Shown one piece after another: positions 1-8,367 of a stretch of DNA of 64,000 nt (the first letter of the stretch is position 1; the number at the start of each line of letters is the position of its first letter). A program made the position numbers and the translations under genes. Source of the stretch: Cupriavidus laharis (GTDB taxonomy: Bacteria; Pseudomonadota; Gammaproteobacteria; Burkholderiales; Burkholderiaceae); the NCBI RefSeq assembly GCF_914271435.1, contig NZ_CAJZAI010000003.1:186001-250000 (forward strand). Direction: 5' to 3'. The notes beneath the pieces were generated by a model that ran no database searches, was not told the DNA's origin, and saw nothing but the letters and a program-made list of their open reading frames with translations.

Positions 1-93
1 GCTATGTGAGTCAGAACCTCTGCCTGGCGTTAAGCGGCTTTTGTACGATCCCCAAGTTGGACTCGGGTACAGCGTTCCAATAGCCTCATCGGT

Positions 94-287
94 GGGACGC
101 CTACGGCTGCGCTGCGCGCACGTCCAAGTCGGTGGGCGATCTCATCAAGCTTGCTGACGCCACGGGTCGGGATCTTCTTTACGTCGCGCATGGAACATGC
201 GCCAAGCGCATCGTTACTACGGCGTGGTTCGAGCTGGACCTTCGCGCCCAGACTGCTGACCGCGCGCAGCGCAGCCGTAGGCGTCCC
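94..287. repeat. 26-bp perfect inverted repeat pair
   Basis: Bases 94-119 and 262-287 are perfect reverse complements of one another over 26 bases (outer end gggacgcc, inner end gcgcgc), separated by 142 bases. The arms are long for chance. The pair could be the ends of a small non-autonomous element or an inverted duplication; no transposase is seen between them. Confidence 0.75.
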
Positions 288-444
288 CGCGATATCGCTG
301 TTAGGAGGGACCACTCCGTAATCCGGGTTCGTTCGTACGCCCTGTCCCATCCTAATCATCTACGCGGCAGGCAGTCTGGTTATGCCCTGGACCGTCTTCA
401 CCTCATCAAGCCGTTCGTCAACCACGTAAACGCGCTCTTTGGTT

Positions 445-469
445 ACTTTCTGTCGCTCGGACAGAAAGT
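445..469. terminator. Perfect 10-bp hairpin
   Basis: actttctgtc, a 5-base loop (gctcg), then gacagaaagt form a perfect stem. The hairpin lies about 200 bases beyond the 3' end of the leftward permease gene, with no T-run directly after it. It could serve as a terminator or be part of the repeat family next to it. The sequence shows the stem directly; the function is a guess. Confidence 0.35.
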
Positions 470-473
470 GACT

Positions 474-589
474 CGCCGGCTACGCCGGCGAAACAGCCAC
501 GCCTGCCAAGAACGCCAACCCAATCCGAACCAAAAGGCGAACCGCCGGCTCCGCCGGCGAAACAGCGGCGCCCGCCAAAAACGCCAACC
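474..589. repeat. Two imperfect 47-bp direct repeats
   Basis: Bases 474-520 and 543-589 are near copies (both contain cgccggct, then cgccggcgaaacagc, then aacgccaacc), spaced 69 bases apart start to start. Each begins with a short palindromic core (gccggc). They look like a small extragenic repeat family of the genome rather than coding sequence. Confidence 0.6.
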
Positions 590-667
590 TACAATGAGCA
601 AAAGCGTGCAAGACAGAGTACCCCATCCCCATCCCCACGCCAATGCCCATCCCAAATCAAGAATCAA

Positions 668-2104
668 TCAATATTCATGCAAATCCGGCCGAGGGATCTC
701 AGCTAGCGGCACGACCTGCCCCACGCCACGCCGAAACAGATGCCGCACGATATAGGCCGACACCAGGATGCCAAGGCTAGCCACCCCCAGCGCCAGCGGC
801 GTGCGCTGATCCGGAATGAACGCCATGGCCACGACGATTGCTACCATGCCGAAGATCGCAAACCAGGTCAGGTACGGATAGCACCACATCCGCACTTTGA
901 GCAGGTGGGGCGCTTCACGCTCGAGCCTCGCACGCAACCGCAGTTGCGACACCGCGATCAGGATGTACACGAAGATGGCCACCGTGCCATACGAGTTGAC
1001 CAGGAACGCAAAGACCTTGTCCGGCGATACATACGACATTACCACCGCCCCATAGCCGAACAGCGTGGCGACGAGGATGGCGCGCGTGGGCACGCCATTG
1101 CGGCTGACGCGGGCGAGGGCGCGGGGTGCGTCGCCGCGGCGCGTCAGCGCGAACAGCATGCGCGACGAGGCGTAGAGACCGGAGTTGAGCGCCGACAGCA
1201 CGGCGGTCAGCACGATCGCGTTCATGATCTGCGCGGCTGCCGGTATCCCCATGACGTTGAGCGCGCTGACATACGGCGTGGCGATGCCGGTGGCGTTCCA
1301 TGGCACCAGGCAGACCACCAGCAGCACCGACCCCACGTAGAACACGAGCACGCGCGTGATGACCGAGTTGGTGGCGCGTGCCACGGCTTTCTGCGGCTCG
1401 GCGGTCTCGGCCGCGGCGATGGTGACGATCTCCGCGCCAAAGTAGAAGCCCGTTGCCGCCACTGCGCCGGTCAGCACCGGCACGATGCCGTTCGGCATGA
1501 AGCCGCCGTTGGCCGTCAGGTTGGCCACGTTCATGCCGTGGGCGCCAGGCGCCAGGCCCAGCACGTACACGCCCGCCACGAACAGGAACACCATGATGGC
1601 GGCGACCTTGATCGACGCAAACCAGAACTCGAACTCGCCGAAGGACTTGACCGAGACCAGGTTGGTCAGCGTGAGCATGACCAGCAGCACCAGGCTGATG
1701 GTCCAGTTGGGCACGTCCGGCAGCCAGTAGCGCACCAGGTCCGCGCCCGCCACGGCTTCCAGCGCCACGACGATGACCCAGAAGTACCAGTACATCCACC
1801 CGGTCAGGAAGCTGGCCAGGTTGCCGACGGCGGGGCGGTCGCTCCAGGCCTCGCGGGCGTATTCGTAGAACGAGCCGCCGCCGGGCATGGCGCAGGCGAG
1901 CTCACCGAGCATGCGCATCACCAGCACCACAAGCAGGCCGGTGATCAGGAAGGAAAGGACCGCTGCGGGCCCCGCGGACTTGATGACGACGCCACTGCCG
2001 ACAAAGAGGCCGGCGCCGATGACGCCGCCCAGGGCGATCATGGTCATGTGCCGCTGCTTGAGGCCGTGCGATAGCCCTGACGAGGGCTGCGGTGTATGGG
2101 TCAT
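668..2104 (-). CDS. Amino-acid permease, APC superfamily (AAT family)
   Basis: Cytoplasmic-membrane secondary transporter of about 12 helices, 478 residues, the usual length for the amino acid transporter family that includes GabP, AroP and ProY. The first helix carries the family motif around GGVIGAGLFVGSG (residues about 26-38), followed by PGGGSFYEYA. The start is set by an AGGAGA ribosome site 7 bases upstream. Its promoter has the same -35/-10 boxes and operator as the xsc promoter, so it probably imports an amine- or amino-group-bearing C2 sulfonate or its relative; that substrate is inferred from context only. It is transcribed away from the iclR regulator. The family assignment is firm, the substrate is not. 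Confidence 0.88.
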   Translation of the reverse strand: MTHTPQPSSGLSHGLKQRHMTMIALGGVIGAGLFVGSGVVIKSAGPAAVLSFLITGLLVVLVMRMLGELACAMPGGGSFYEYAREAWSDRPAVGNLASFLTGWMYWYFWVIVVALEAVAGADLVRYWLPDVPNWTISLVLLVMLTLTNLVSVKSFGEFEFWFASIKVAAIMVFLFVAGVYVLGLAPGAHGMNVANLTANGGFMPNGIVPVLTGAVAATGFYFGAEIVTIAAAETAEPQKAVARATNSVITRVLVFYVGSVLLVVCLVPWNATGIATPYVSALNVMGIPAAAQIMNAIVLTAVLSALNSGLYASSRMLFALTRRGDAPRALARVSRNGVPTRAILVATLFGYGAVVMSYVSPDKVFAFLVNSYGTVAIFVYILIAVSQLRLRARLEREAPHLLKVRMWCYPYLTWFAIFGMVAIVVAMAFIPDQRTPLALGVASLGILVSAYIVRHLFRRGVGQVVPLAEIPRPDLHEY

Positions 2105-2280
2105 GTTGTGTCTCCTGTACTGCTGACTGCGATCTGTCAGCCGCCACGGCGTCTTTCTGTAATAGGCGGCGCTGCGGGCAATTGCAGGCCGGTTGCCGTG
2201 GTCGGTTCACCCCGTTTGGTGCACAAGGGTGCTGGAAGTCATCCATCCATTGATTTGTGTCTCCAGGTTACCTTGTAAAA

Positions 2281-2297
2281 CGGAACAGATTGTTCCG
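2281..2297. promoter_or_regulatory. Palindromic operator, probable IclR site
   Basis: cggaacagattgttccg is a perfect 7-3-7 palindrome. Its core GGAAC-N5-GTTCC recurs upstream of xsc (10248-10262) at exactly the same distance (20 bases) from the -10 box of a matching promoter. It lies between the permease and the IclR gene, so that regulator is the likely binder. By position it would sit about +13 to +29 of the permease transcript, which suits repression. The binding protein is inferred. Confidence 0.7.
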
Positions 2298-2316
2298 ATA
2301 AATGTTTTGTACCCGG

Positions 2317-2345
2317 AATGTAGGTCCTCTGTCGTCGAAGGTCAA
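2317..2345 (-). promoter_or_regulatory. Sigma70 promoter of the permease gene
   Basis: On the minus strand, TTGACC (2345-2340) and TACATT (2322-2317) are separated by 17 bases. The same hexamers with the same 17-base spacing occur at the xsc promoter. The transcript would start near 2310, leaving a leader of about 205 bases before the permease. Confidence 0.75.
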
Positions 2346-2412
2346 CCAAAAATTTCAGGAATTGATATGATTTGTATCTGAAACTGAAACTTGACTATGA
2401 TGGGAGCCAGGC

Positions 2413-3243
2413 ATGAACGATTTACGTCTTGCCAAAAGCGATGCCAAGCCTGACGGCGATACGCCGGCGCTGCGTCTCTTTGGTTTGCTGGAAGTCATTG
2501 CTACAAAAGATCACCCCTTCAACCTGCAGGCGCTGGTGGAGGAAACCGGACTGCCCAAGCCCACGCTGCACCGCATGCTGCAGCAGTTGGAAGCGGCCGG
2601 CATGGTCCAGCGCAACGGCGACGGCCGCCACTATGGCACCGGCCTGCGCCTGCGGCGGCTGGCGGAAAACCTGTTGCTGAACAACACCTCGCACGGGGCG
2701 CGCCACATGGTGCTGCGCAAGCTGGTGGAAGAGGTGGGCGAGAGCTGCAACCTGACCGCGTTCTCGAGCGGGGAGGTGCTGTACCTGGACCGCGTGGAGA
2801 CGGCGGCGCCGTTGCGCTTCTACCTGCACCCGGGCTCGCGCGTGCCGGCGCACTGCTCGGCCACGGGCAAGCTGTTCCTGGCGCAACTGGCGCCGGCGCA
2901 GCGGCAGCGCCTGCTGGCGCACGCGGAGCTGGAACGCTACACGGCCAACACGCTGACCGACCACGCGGCGCTGGAGGCCGAGATCGAGCGCGTGAAGCGT
3001 GACGGCTACGCGATGGATGACGAGGAATTCCTGCCGGGCTTGCTGTGCCTCGGCGTGCTGGTGCCGGCGGTGGACGGCGGGAAATCCAACCTGGGGCTGG
3101 CGCTGCAGGCCCCGGTGATGCGCGTGACGCGCGAGAAATCATTGCAGATGCTGCCCGCGCTGCAGCGGGCGGCCAGGGCGCTGGCGGCCATTGAAGCCGA
3201 GAGCGGTACCGCCTGGGGCGGCGGCGCGGACGAGGACGAGTAG
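2413..3243 (+). CDS. IclR-family transcriptional regulator of the sulfonate genes
   Basis: 276 residues: an N-terminal winged helix-turn-helix (about 20-80, with LPKPTLHRMLQQLE as the recognition region) and a C-terminal IclR effector domain (about 95-265). The ATG follows GGGAG at a normal distance. It is divergent from the permease, with a palindromic operator in between, and a second copy of that operator lies at the xsc promoter. By analogy with SauR, the IclR regulator of sulfoacetate genes in Cupriavidus, it probably represses the permease and xsc-pta-tauE until a C2-sulfonate metabolite appears. The effector is unknown. It may be cotranscribed with the CobS-like gene 93 bases downstream. 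Confidence 0.88.
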   Translation: MNDLRLAKSDAKPDGDTPALRLFGLLEVIATKDHPFNLQALVEETGLPKPTLHRMLQQLEAAGMVQRNGDGRHYGTGLRLRRLAENLLLNNTSHGARHMVLRKLVEEVGESCNLTAFSSGEVLYLDRVETAAPLRFYLHPGSRVPAHCSATGKLFLAQLAPAQRQRLLAHAELERYTANTLTDHAALEAEIERVKRDGYAMDDEEFLPGLLCLGVLVPAVDGGKSNLGLALQAPVMRVTREKSLQMLPALQRAARALAAIEAESGTAWGGGADEDE

Positions 3244-3336
3244 GGGCGGAAGGGTAGAGAGGGCCGGCTCCCGGCTTGTCCTGCTGTCCGCGTCAACAAC
3301 GACAGAGACAAGCAAGGCAAGCAAGAGGAGCACGAC

Positions 3337-4341
3337 GTGACGCAGAAGGAGTTTGGCAGGCCGGACCGCATGGTGCCGGTGCGCAGCCTGTTCGGTATCG
3401 ATTCCGGCCTGATGGTGCCGGCGTTCAGCGAACGCGATGACCATGTGCCGGAAATCGACCCGGCCTACCGCTTCCAGCCCGAGGTGACGCTGGCCATCCT
3501 GTCGGGCTTCATGCGCGACCGGCGCGTGATGGTGCAGGGGCTGCACGGCACCGGCAAGTCGACCCATATCGAACAGGTGGCCGCGCGCCTGAACTGGCCG
3601 TGCGTGCGCGTGAACCTCGATGGCCACATCAGCCGGCTCGACCTGGTCGGCAAGGATGCCATCGTCATCCGCGATGGGCAGCAGATTACCGAGTTCCAGG
3701 AAGGCATCGTGCCGTGGGCGCTGCAGCGGCCGGTAGCGCTGATCTTCGATGAATACGATGCAGGGCGCCCGGACGTGATGTTCGTGATCCAGCGCATCCT
3801 GGAGCGCGATGGCAAGTTCACGCTGCTGGATCAGAACCGCGTGATCCATCCGCATCCGTCGTTCCGGCTGTTCGCGACGTCGAACACGGTAGGTCTGGGC
3901 AATCTCAACGGCCTGTACCACGGCACTCAACTTCTGAACCACGCACAGATCGATCGGTGGAACGTAGTCGCCACGCTCGACTACCTGCCGCACGCGGAAG
4001 AGACCGGCATCGTGCTCGCGCGCGTGCCGGAACTCGATAACGCCGAAGGCCGCGAACTGGTCGATGCCATGGTGGCCCTGGCTGCGCTCACCCGGCGCGG
4101 GTTTGCCGCGGGCGATGTCTCGGCGCTGATGTCGCCGCGCACGGTGATCAGCTGGGCGGAGAACTGCCAGATCTTCCGCGATCCGGCACTGGCGTTCCGC
4201 CTGACCTTCCTGAACAAGTGCGACGAGGCCGAGCGCCCCGTGGTCGCGGAGTACTACCAGCGCTGCTTTGGCGCGCTGCCCGTGGCCGATGGGGGCGAGG
4301 CTTCCGGCGGCCTGCCTGCCGGCGCGTCCGAGGCACGCTGA
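3337..4341 (+). CDS. CobS-like AAA+ ATPase (MoxR-type)
   Basis: 334 residues, starting at GTG behind a strong AGAGGAG site. Walker [10 protein letters not shown] lies at about 68-76, Walker B LIFDEYD at 135-141, and a sensor-1 asparagine in FATSNTVG near 183. It matches the small ATPase subunit CobS of aerobic cobaltochelatase, which with CobT drives cobalt insertion by CobN. No CobN or other cobalamin gene is in the window. The stop overlaps the start of the CobT-like gene by one base, so the two are co-translated. Its place between a sulfonate regulator and tauE-pta-xsc suggests a MoxR/VWA activase or metal-insertion role for another client; that is inference. Confidence 0.85.
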   Translation: MTQKEFGRPDRMVPVRSLFGIDSGLMVPAFSERDDHVPEIDPAYRFQPEVTLAILSGFMRDRRVMVQGLHGTGKSTHIEQVAARLNWPCVRVNLDGHISRLDLVGKDAIVIRDGQQITEFQEGIVPWALQRPVALIFDEYDAGRPDVMFVIQRILERDGKFTLLDQNRVIHPHPSFRLFATSNTVGLGNLNGLYHGTQLLNHAQIDRWNVVATLDYLPHAEETGIVLARVPELDNAEGRELVDAMVALAALTRRGFAAGDVSALMSPRTVISWAENCQIFRDPALAFRLTFLNKCDEAERPVVAEYYQRCFGALPVADGGEASGGLPAGASEAR

Positions 4342-6071
4342 TGGCGCAGCCTTCGTCCACCGCCGCTACCCAACTTGCACGCCGCCGCCAGCAGCAGGAA
4401 GCGCTGTGCGGCGCAGCCGTGCGAGCGCTGACCGGCGACGCCACGCTGCACTACCGCGATGGCCGGCTGTGCCGCGGACTGCGGCCCGTGCCGCTGCATG
4501 CGCCGCACCTGCGTGCCGATGCCGCGATCGACACCGTCGCATGTCTGCGTGGCGCCGCCGACGGCGCGGCATTGCGGCAGGCGCATTCCGACGCCGACCT
4601 GCACGCCAGCCTGTGCCCGGCCGACCCGGTCGAACGCCTGCTGTTCGAACTACTGGAGCAACTGCGTTGCGAGACGCACTTGCCGCCGGGCATGGCGGGC
4701 GTGGCCGCCAACCTGCGCCATCGCTTCACCGCATGGTCGCAGGCCTTCCATCGCTCGGGGCTGACGGAAGGGCACCTGGGCATCCTGCTGTACACGGTGG
4801 CGCAGGTGGCGTGGTCGCGCCTCACCGGCGAGCCGGTGCTCGCCGAGACCGAAGACCTGATCGAGCATACGCGTGCGGCCATCGTGCCCGAACTGGGCCA
4901 TGCGCTGAGCGGCCTGCGCCGTGAACGTCACGGCCAGGCTGCCTTCGCGGTACACGCGCTGGCACTGGCACGTGCTGTGGCCGCCATGGTCCGCACGCAG
5001 GGCGCCGCCGCGCAGGCGGATGACAACGAAAAGGCTGACGATGCGCGTGCCGGCTTTGCACTGTGGCTGGACTTCGACGAGAGCGAGACCGAGGCCTTTG
5101 CGCTGGCTCCGACGGGCCACAGCCGCGTGCTCGCCGATGCCGCCGATGGTTATCGCGTCTTCACCACGCGCCATGACGGTGAAGTGCGTGCCGCCACGCT
5201 GATCCGCGCCGCGTTGCTGGAAGAGTTCCGCGTGCGGCTGGACGCGCGCATCGCGCGCCAGGGCGTGAACCTGGCGCGGCTTGCACGCCGGTTGGGCGCG
5301 GCGCTGGCCCGGCCGCGCCTCGATGGCTGGTCGTTCGGCGAGGAAAGCGGCCGGATCGATGGCAGGCGCCTCGCGCAGGTGGTCAGCACGCCGGCGCAGC
5401 GCCGTGTGTTCCGGCAGGAAGCGCAGCGGCCGCATGCCGACTGCGTGGTCGGCTTCCTGGTGGACTGCTCCGGCTCTATGAAGGCGCAGGCCGAATCCGT
5501 GGCCATGCTGATCGACATGATGGCGCGCGCGCTCGACATGGCCGGCGTGGCAACCGAGGTGCTGGGTTTTACCACCGGTGCGTGGAACGGCGGACGGGCC
5601 CGCGCCGAGTGGCTGGCGCGTGGGCGTCCCGCTCATCCGGGCCGCCTCAATGAAGTCTGCCACCTGGTGTTCAAGGATGCTCGGCGCAGCTGGCGCAGGG
5701 CTCGCACGGACATCGCCGCGCTATTGCGCGCGGAGCTGTATCGCGAAGGCGTGGACGGCGAGGCCGTCGACTGGGCTTGCCGGCGGCTGGTCTCGACCGG
5801 CAAGGGCCGCCGCATCCTGCTGGTCATCTCCGACGGCAGCCCGATGGATACGGCAACCTGCCAGGCCAACGATGCCAGCTATCTCGACAACCACCTCAAG
5901 GCGGTTGTCGCGCGGCACGAGGCATTGGGTGACGTCGAGGTGCTGGGGCTTGGCGTAGGCCTGGACCTGAGTCCGTTCTACCGCCATACGCTGCCACTCG
6001 ATCTTTCCCAGCCGGTGGACATGGCCATGCTCGACGAGGTGGCGCGACTGCTCAGTGCACGGCGGCGGTAG
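4341..6071 (+). CDS. CobT-like VWA-domain protein
   Basis: 576 residues. The C-terminal third is a von Willebrand A domain with a MIDAS motif DCSGSM at 375-380 and LLVISDGSPMD further on, as in cobaltochelatase CobT. The N-terminal part is a helical region of the CobT type with a shorter acidic linker than classical CobT. The start ATG overlaps the stop of the CobS-like gene, so the pair forms one unit. CobT/CobS relatives work as ring ATPase plus VWA adaptor acting on a large client enzyme. The client here is not visible; candidates are a distant CobN or a local enzyme. The next gene downstream is convergent. Confidence 0.82.
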   Translation: MAQPSSTAATQLARRRQQQEALCGAAVRALTGDATLHYRDGRLCRGLRPVPLHAPHLRADAAIDTVACLRGAADGAALRQAHSDADLHASLCPADPVERLLFELLEQLRCETHLPPGMAGVAANLRHRFTAWSQAFHRSGLTEGHLGILLYTVAQVAWSRLTGEPVLAETEDLIEHTRAAIVPELGHALSGLRRERHGQAAFAVHALALARAVAAMVRTQGAAAQADDNEKADDARAGFALWLDFDESETEAFALAPTGHSRVLADAADGYRVFTTRHDGEVRAATLIRAALLEEFRVRLDARIARQGVNLARLARRLGAALARPRLDGWSFGEESGRIDGRRLAQVVSTPAQRRVFRQEAQRPHADCVVGFLVDCSGSMKAQAESVAMLIDMMARALDMAGVATEVLGFTTGAWNGGRARAEWLARGRPAHPGRLNEVCHLVFKDARRSWRRARTDIAALLRAELYREGVDGEAVDWACRRLVSTGKGRRILLVISDGSPMDTATCQANDASYLDNHLKAVVARHEALGDVEVLGLGVGLDLSPFYRHTLPLDLSQPVDMAMLDEVARLLSARRR

Positions 6072-6257
6072 CGCTTGCCATGCAGCGGGTGCCGCGCAGC
6101 GTGTGGTCATCGATGTACCGTTCGCGCGTTGTTCAGGCCCATGCCGGGCAGCAGGATGCCGAACGCTTCGCCGCCCAGCCGGGCGACGGTATCGGCGGGC
6201 CTGACGGACGCCTGGCAAACTTATTGAGGTTTCCATCATTCACGACAACGCCAAATG

Positions 6258-6354
6258 TTCGTCGTCCCCGCACAGGCGGGGACCCAGTGACTTTTGTCCC
6301 CTTCGGGGGACTTCAAAGACACTGGATTCCCGCCTGCGCGGGAATGACGGTGGT
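6258..6354. repeat. REP-like palindromic element, copy 1
   Basis: Between two convergent genes. It holds three nested hairpins: gtccccgc with gcggggac, a middle stem gtcccc-ttcg-ggggac (6296-6311), and attcccgc with gcgggaat. A related element with the same order of stems, including the central ccccttcgggg, lies at 46211-46314. Such paired palindromes are extragenic repeats common in Burkholderiales. It probably also serves as a transcription end for both flanking genes. Confidence 0.75.
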
Positions 6355-6439
6355 CATTTTGTGTTGCCGCGAATTAGGAAAAGCTAAATTGGCCAGCATC
6401 TTCAGCACGGCTGAGCGCTGGCGCCGCTTACGCCAGTGC

Positions 6440-7210
6440 TCAGCCGATCTGGCTGACGAGCGCCGGCACCATCAGGCTCGCCCCAATGCCCATCAGCACG
6501 CCGAACGCGATGCGCCGCGTGGTCGTCGCGGAGAACGGCGGCGGAAAGCGCCGCCCCAGCAGCGTGGCCAGCACCACCACCGGCAAGCCGATGGCAGCCT
6601 GCAGCCAGATCTGCCCATCGAGCTGGCCTTGCCATGCCGAGAACAGGGTGCGCACGCTGGAGGTCACGGTAAAGACCAGGATCAGCGCGCAGCGGATCTC
6701 CACCGGCTTCATGGGCTGGCGGTAGAACTGGAAAATCAGCGGCGGGCCGGACACGCCGAACATGCCGCTCAGCAGGCCGCCAAAGATGCCACTGACGAGA
6801 AAGCTGCCGTCGCCCGAGCGCCGCGGCAGCGGCTCGGGCCGCAGCGCCGCGCTCAGGCCGCCATACAGGATCACCGCGCCCAGCAGGATCTGGAGCAGCG
6901 TGGCCGCGGTGCTGCTCAGGTAGTCGAGCAGCATCACGCCGGCGACGACCGAGGGAAGGATGCCGATGGCCGCGGCAAACACCGCGCGCCAGTCGATGTG
7001 CTGCATCTTGCCGGGCAGCGCGAAGGCGCTGTTGGCCAGCGTCACCAGGCTGACCACGGCGGCCACCGTGGCTACCGGAGCCAGGCCCAGTCCGCTCGTG
7101 GCGCCCATCACGATCATGCCCAGGCCGAAGCCTGTCACTGTCTGAAAATACGTTCCCGCACCGAGCAGTGCCTGCAGACCCAGCACGGGTATCAACAATT
7201 CCGCCTTCAT
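6440..7210 (-). CDS. tauE: TauE/SafE-family sulfite exporter
   Basis: 256 residues, about eight membrane helices, TauE/SafE (former DUF81) family; a glycine-rich SGMFGVSGPPLIF segment lies in the second half. In C2-sulfonate users this family exports the sulfite released by Xsc from the cytoplasm. The chosen ATG overlaps the pta stop as ATGA, which argues for this start over longer in-frame versions and for translational coupling. It is the last gene of the xsc-pta-tauE operon. The role as sulfite exporter follows from family and operon context; related proteins can export sulfoacetate or other small anions. Confidence 0.85.
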   Translation of the reverse strand: MKAELLIPVLGLQALLGAGTYFQTVTGFGLGMIVMGATSGLGLAPVATVAAVVSLVTLANSAFALPGKMQHIDWRAVFAAAIGILPSVVAGVMLLDYLSSTAATLLQILLGAVILYGGLSAALRPEPLPRRSGDGSFLVSGIFGGLLSGMFGVSGPPLIFQFYRQPMKPVEIRCALILVFTVTSSVRTLFSAWQGQLDGQIWLQAAIGLPVVVLATLLGRRFPPPFSATTTRRIAFGVLMGIGASLMVPALVSQIG

Positions 7211-8244
7211 GCTGCCGCCTGTTCTCCGGAGGGGGCCTGCTGGGCCGAAGCGGCTTGCGCCTGCACGACGGTGACGGCGATCACATGGAACACGTCTTCC
7301 GCGCTGCATCCGCGCGACAGGTCGTTGGCGGGCTTCCTGAGTCCCTGCAGCATCGGGCCGATGGCCTTGGCGCCGCCCAGCCGCTCGGCGAGCTTGTAGC
7401 CGATGTTGCCGGCTTCGAGGTTCGGGAAGACCAGCACGTTGGCGTGGCCGCCCACCTGCGAGTGGGGAATCTTGCGCTCGGCAATCTCCGCGACGATGGC
7501 GGCATCGAGCTGCACGTCGCCGTCGATGGCAAGGCCGGGCCGCTGCGCACGCACGCGTTCCGTGGCCATGACCACCTTGTCGACTGCCGCATGTTTCGCG
7601 CTGCCGCAGGTCGAGAACGACAGCATCGCTACGCGCGGCTCCTCATGCAGCAGCGAACGTGCGCTGTCGGCCGCGGCCATGGCGATCTCCGACAGCTCCT
7701 CGGCATCGGGGTCCACCACCAGCCCGCAGTCGGAGAAGATCAGCCCGCCCTTAAGCGTGTGGAAGGGCTCGCACAGCATCATCAGGAAGAAGCTCGACAC
7801 CAGCCGGAACCCGGGCGCCAGCCCGATCAACTGGATGGCCTGGCGCACCACGTCGGCGGTGGTGTGAACGGCACCGGCCACGGAACCATCGGCATGGCCC
7901 TGCCGCACCATCAGGTTTGAAAAGCACAGTGGATCGAGCACGGCCTGCCGGGCCTGGTCCAGCGTCATGCCTTTCTTCTGGCGCATGGCGTAGAGCGCCT
8001 GTGCGAAGGAGGGCGACAGTGCGGAGGTGGCGGGGTCGACGATGGTCATGCCCGCCAGCTCGATGCTCTGGCCGGCCGCAGCGTCGGTGATGCGGCCCGG
8101 GTTGCCCACCAGGATGACCTGCGCGATGCCCTCGCGCGTGGCGCGCTCCGCTGCCTGCAGGATGCGCGGGTCTTCCGCCTCGCACAGGACGATGCGACGG
8201 GGCGCGGCGTGCGCGCGATCGATGATGCGGAGGATGGGTTTCAT
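7207..8244 (-). CDS. pta: Phosphate acetyltransferase
   Basis: 345 residues, the length of the short single-domain Pta class (PTA_PTB fold) with no N-terminal regulatory domain. It converts acetyl phosphate and CoA to acetyl-CoA and phosphate. In this operon the acetyl phosphate comes from the Xsc reaction, so the enzyme joins sulfonate cleavage to central metabolism. Family blocks visible include GLVVDPDAEELSEIA and the C-terminal ANVLVFPNLEAGNIGYKLA. It lies 123 bases after xsc and overlaps tauE by four bases. Confidence 0.93.
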   Translation of the reverse strand: MKPILRIIDRAHAAPRRIVLCEAEDPRILQAAERATREGIAQVILVGNPGRITDAAAGQSIELAGMTIVDPATSALSPSFAQALYAMRQKKGMTLDQARQAVLDPLCFSNLMVRQGHADGSVAGAVHTTADVVRQAIQLIGLAPGFRLVSSFFLMMLCEPFHTLKGGLIFSDCGLVVDPDAEELSEIAMAAADSARSLLHEEPRVAMLSFSTCGSAKHAAVDKVVMATERVRAQRPGLAIDGDVQLDAAIVAEIAERKIPHSQVGGHANVLVFPNLEAGNIGYKLAERLGGAKAIGPMLQGLRKPANDLSRGCSAEDVFHVIAVTVVQAQAASAQQAPSGEQAAA

Positions 8245-8306
8245 GGTGGGATGGCTCGGTAAGACTGAAAAAAGGGCCAGCGACTTGCGCTATGCCCTTG
8301 GTGTTC

Positions 8307-8334
8307 CCCCCTCTCCCGCAAGCGGGAGAGGGGG
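8307..8334. repeat. 13-bp perfect hairpin between xsc and pta
   Basis: A perfect 13-bp stem (ccccctctcccgc and its complement) around two A residues. This short stem sequence is a widespread extragenic palindrome of proteobacteria. Inside the operon it may stabilise or attenuate the mRNA between xsc and pta; there is no T-run on the minus strand to make it a full terminator. Confidence 0.65.
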
Positions 8335-8367
8335 CACGCTGCTGGTAAGCAGACGGCCGCAGCCTGA

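Larger units (their letters stand above)
1..667. other. Gene-poor stretch with repeats, no supported gene
   Basis: No open frame in this stretch resembles a known protein or has a convincing ribosome binding site. It holds a 26-base inverted repeat pair, a 10-bp perfect hairpin and a pair of imperfect direct repeats, listed separately. A leftward frame at about 30-359 and another at 443-667 are open but their composition is that of repeat DNA. It may be the decayed end of a mobile or repeat-rich island that extends left of the window. Confidence 0.5.

Noticed and set aside
740-2074. Long rightward open frame opposite the permease
   Set aside because: Antisense of a clear 12-helix permease; its His/Arg/Gln-rich composition is the mirror of a GC-rich gene.
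8307-8334. Terminator between xsc and pta
   Set aside because: The stem is perfect but there is no T-run on the minus strand, and pta must be read with xsc; kept as an extragenic palindrome.
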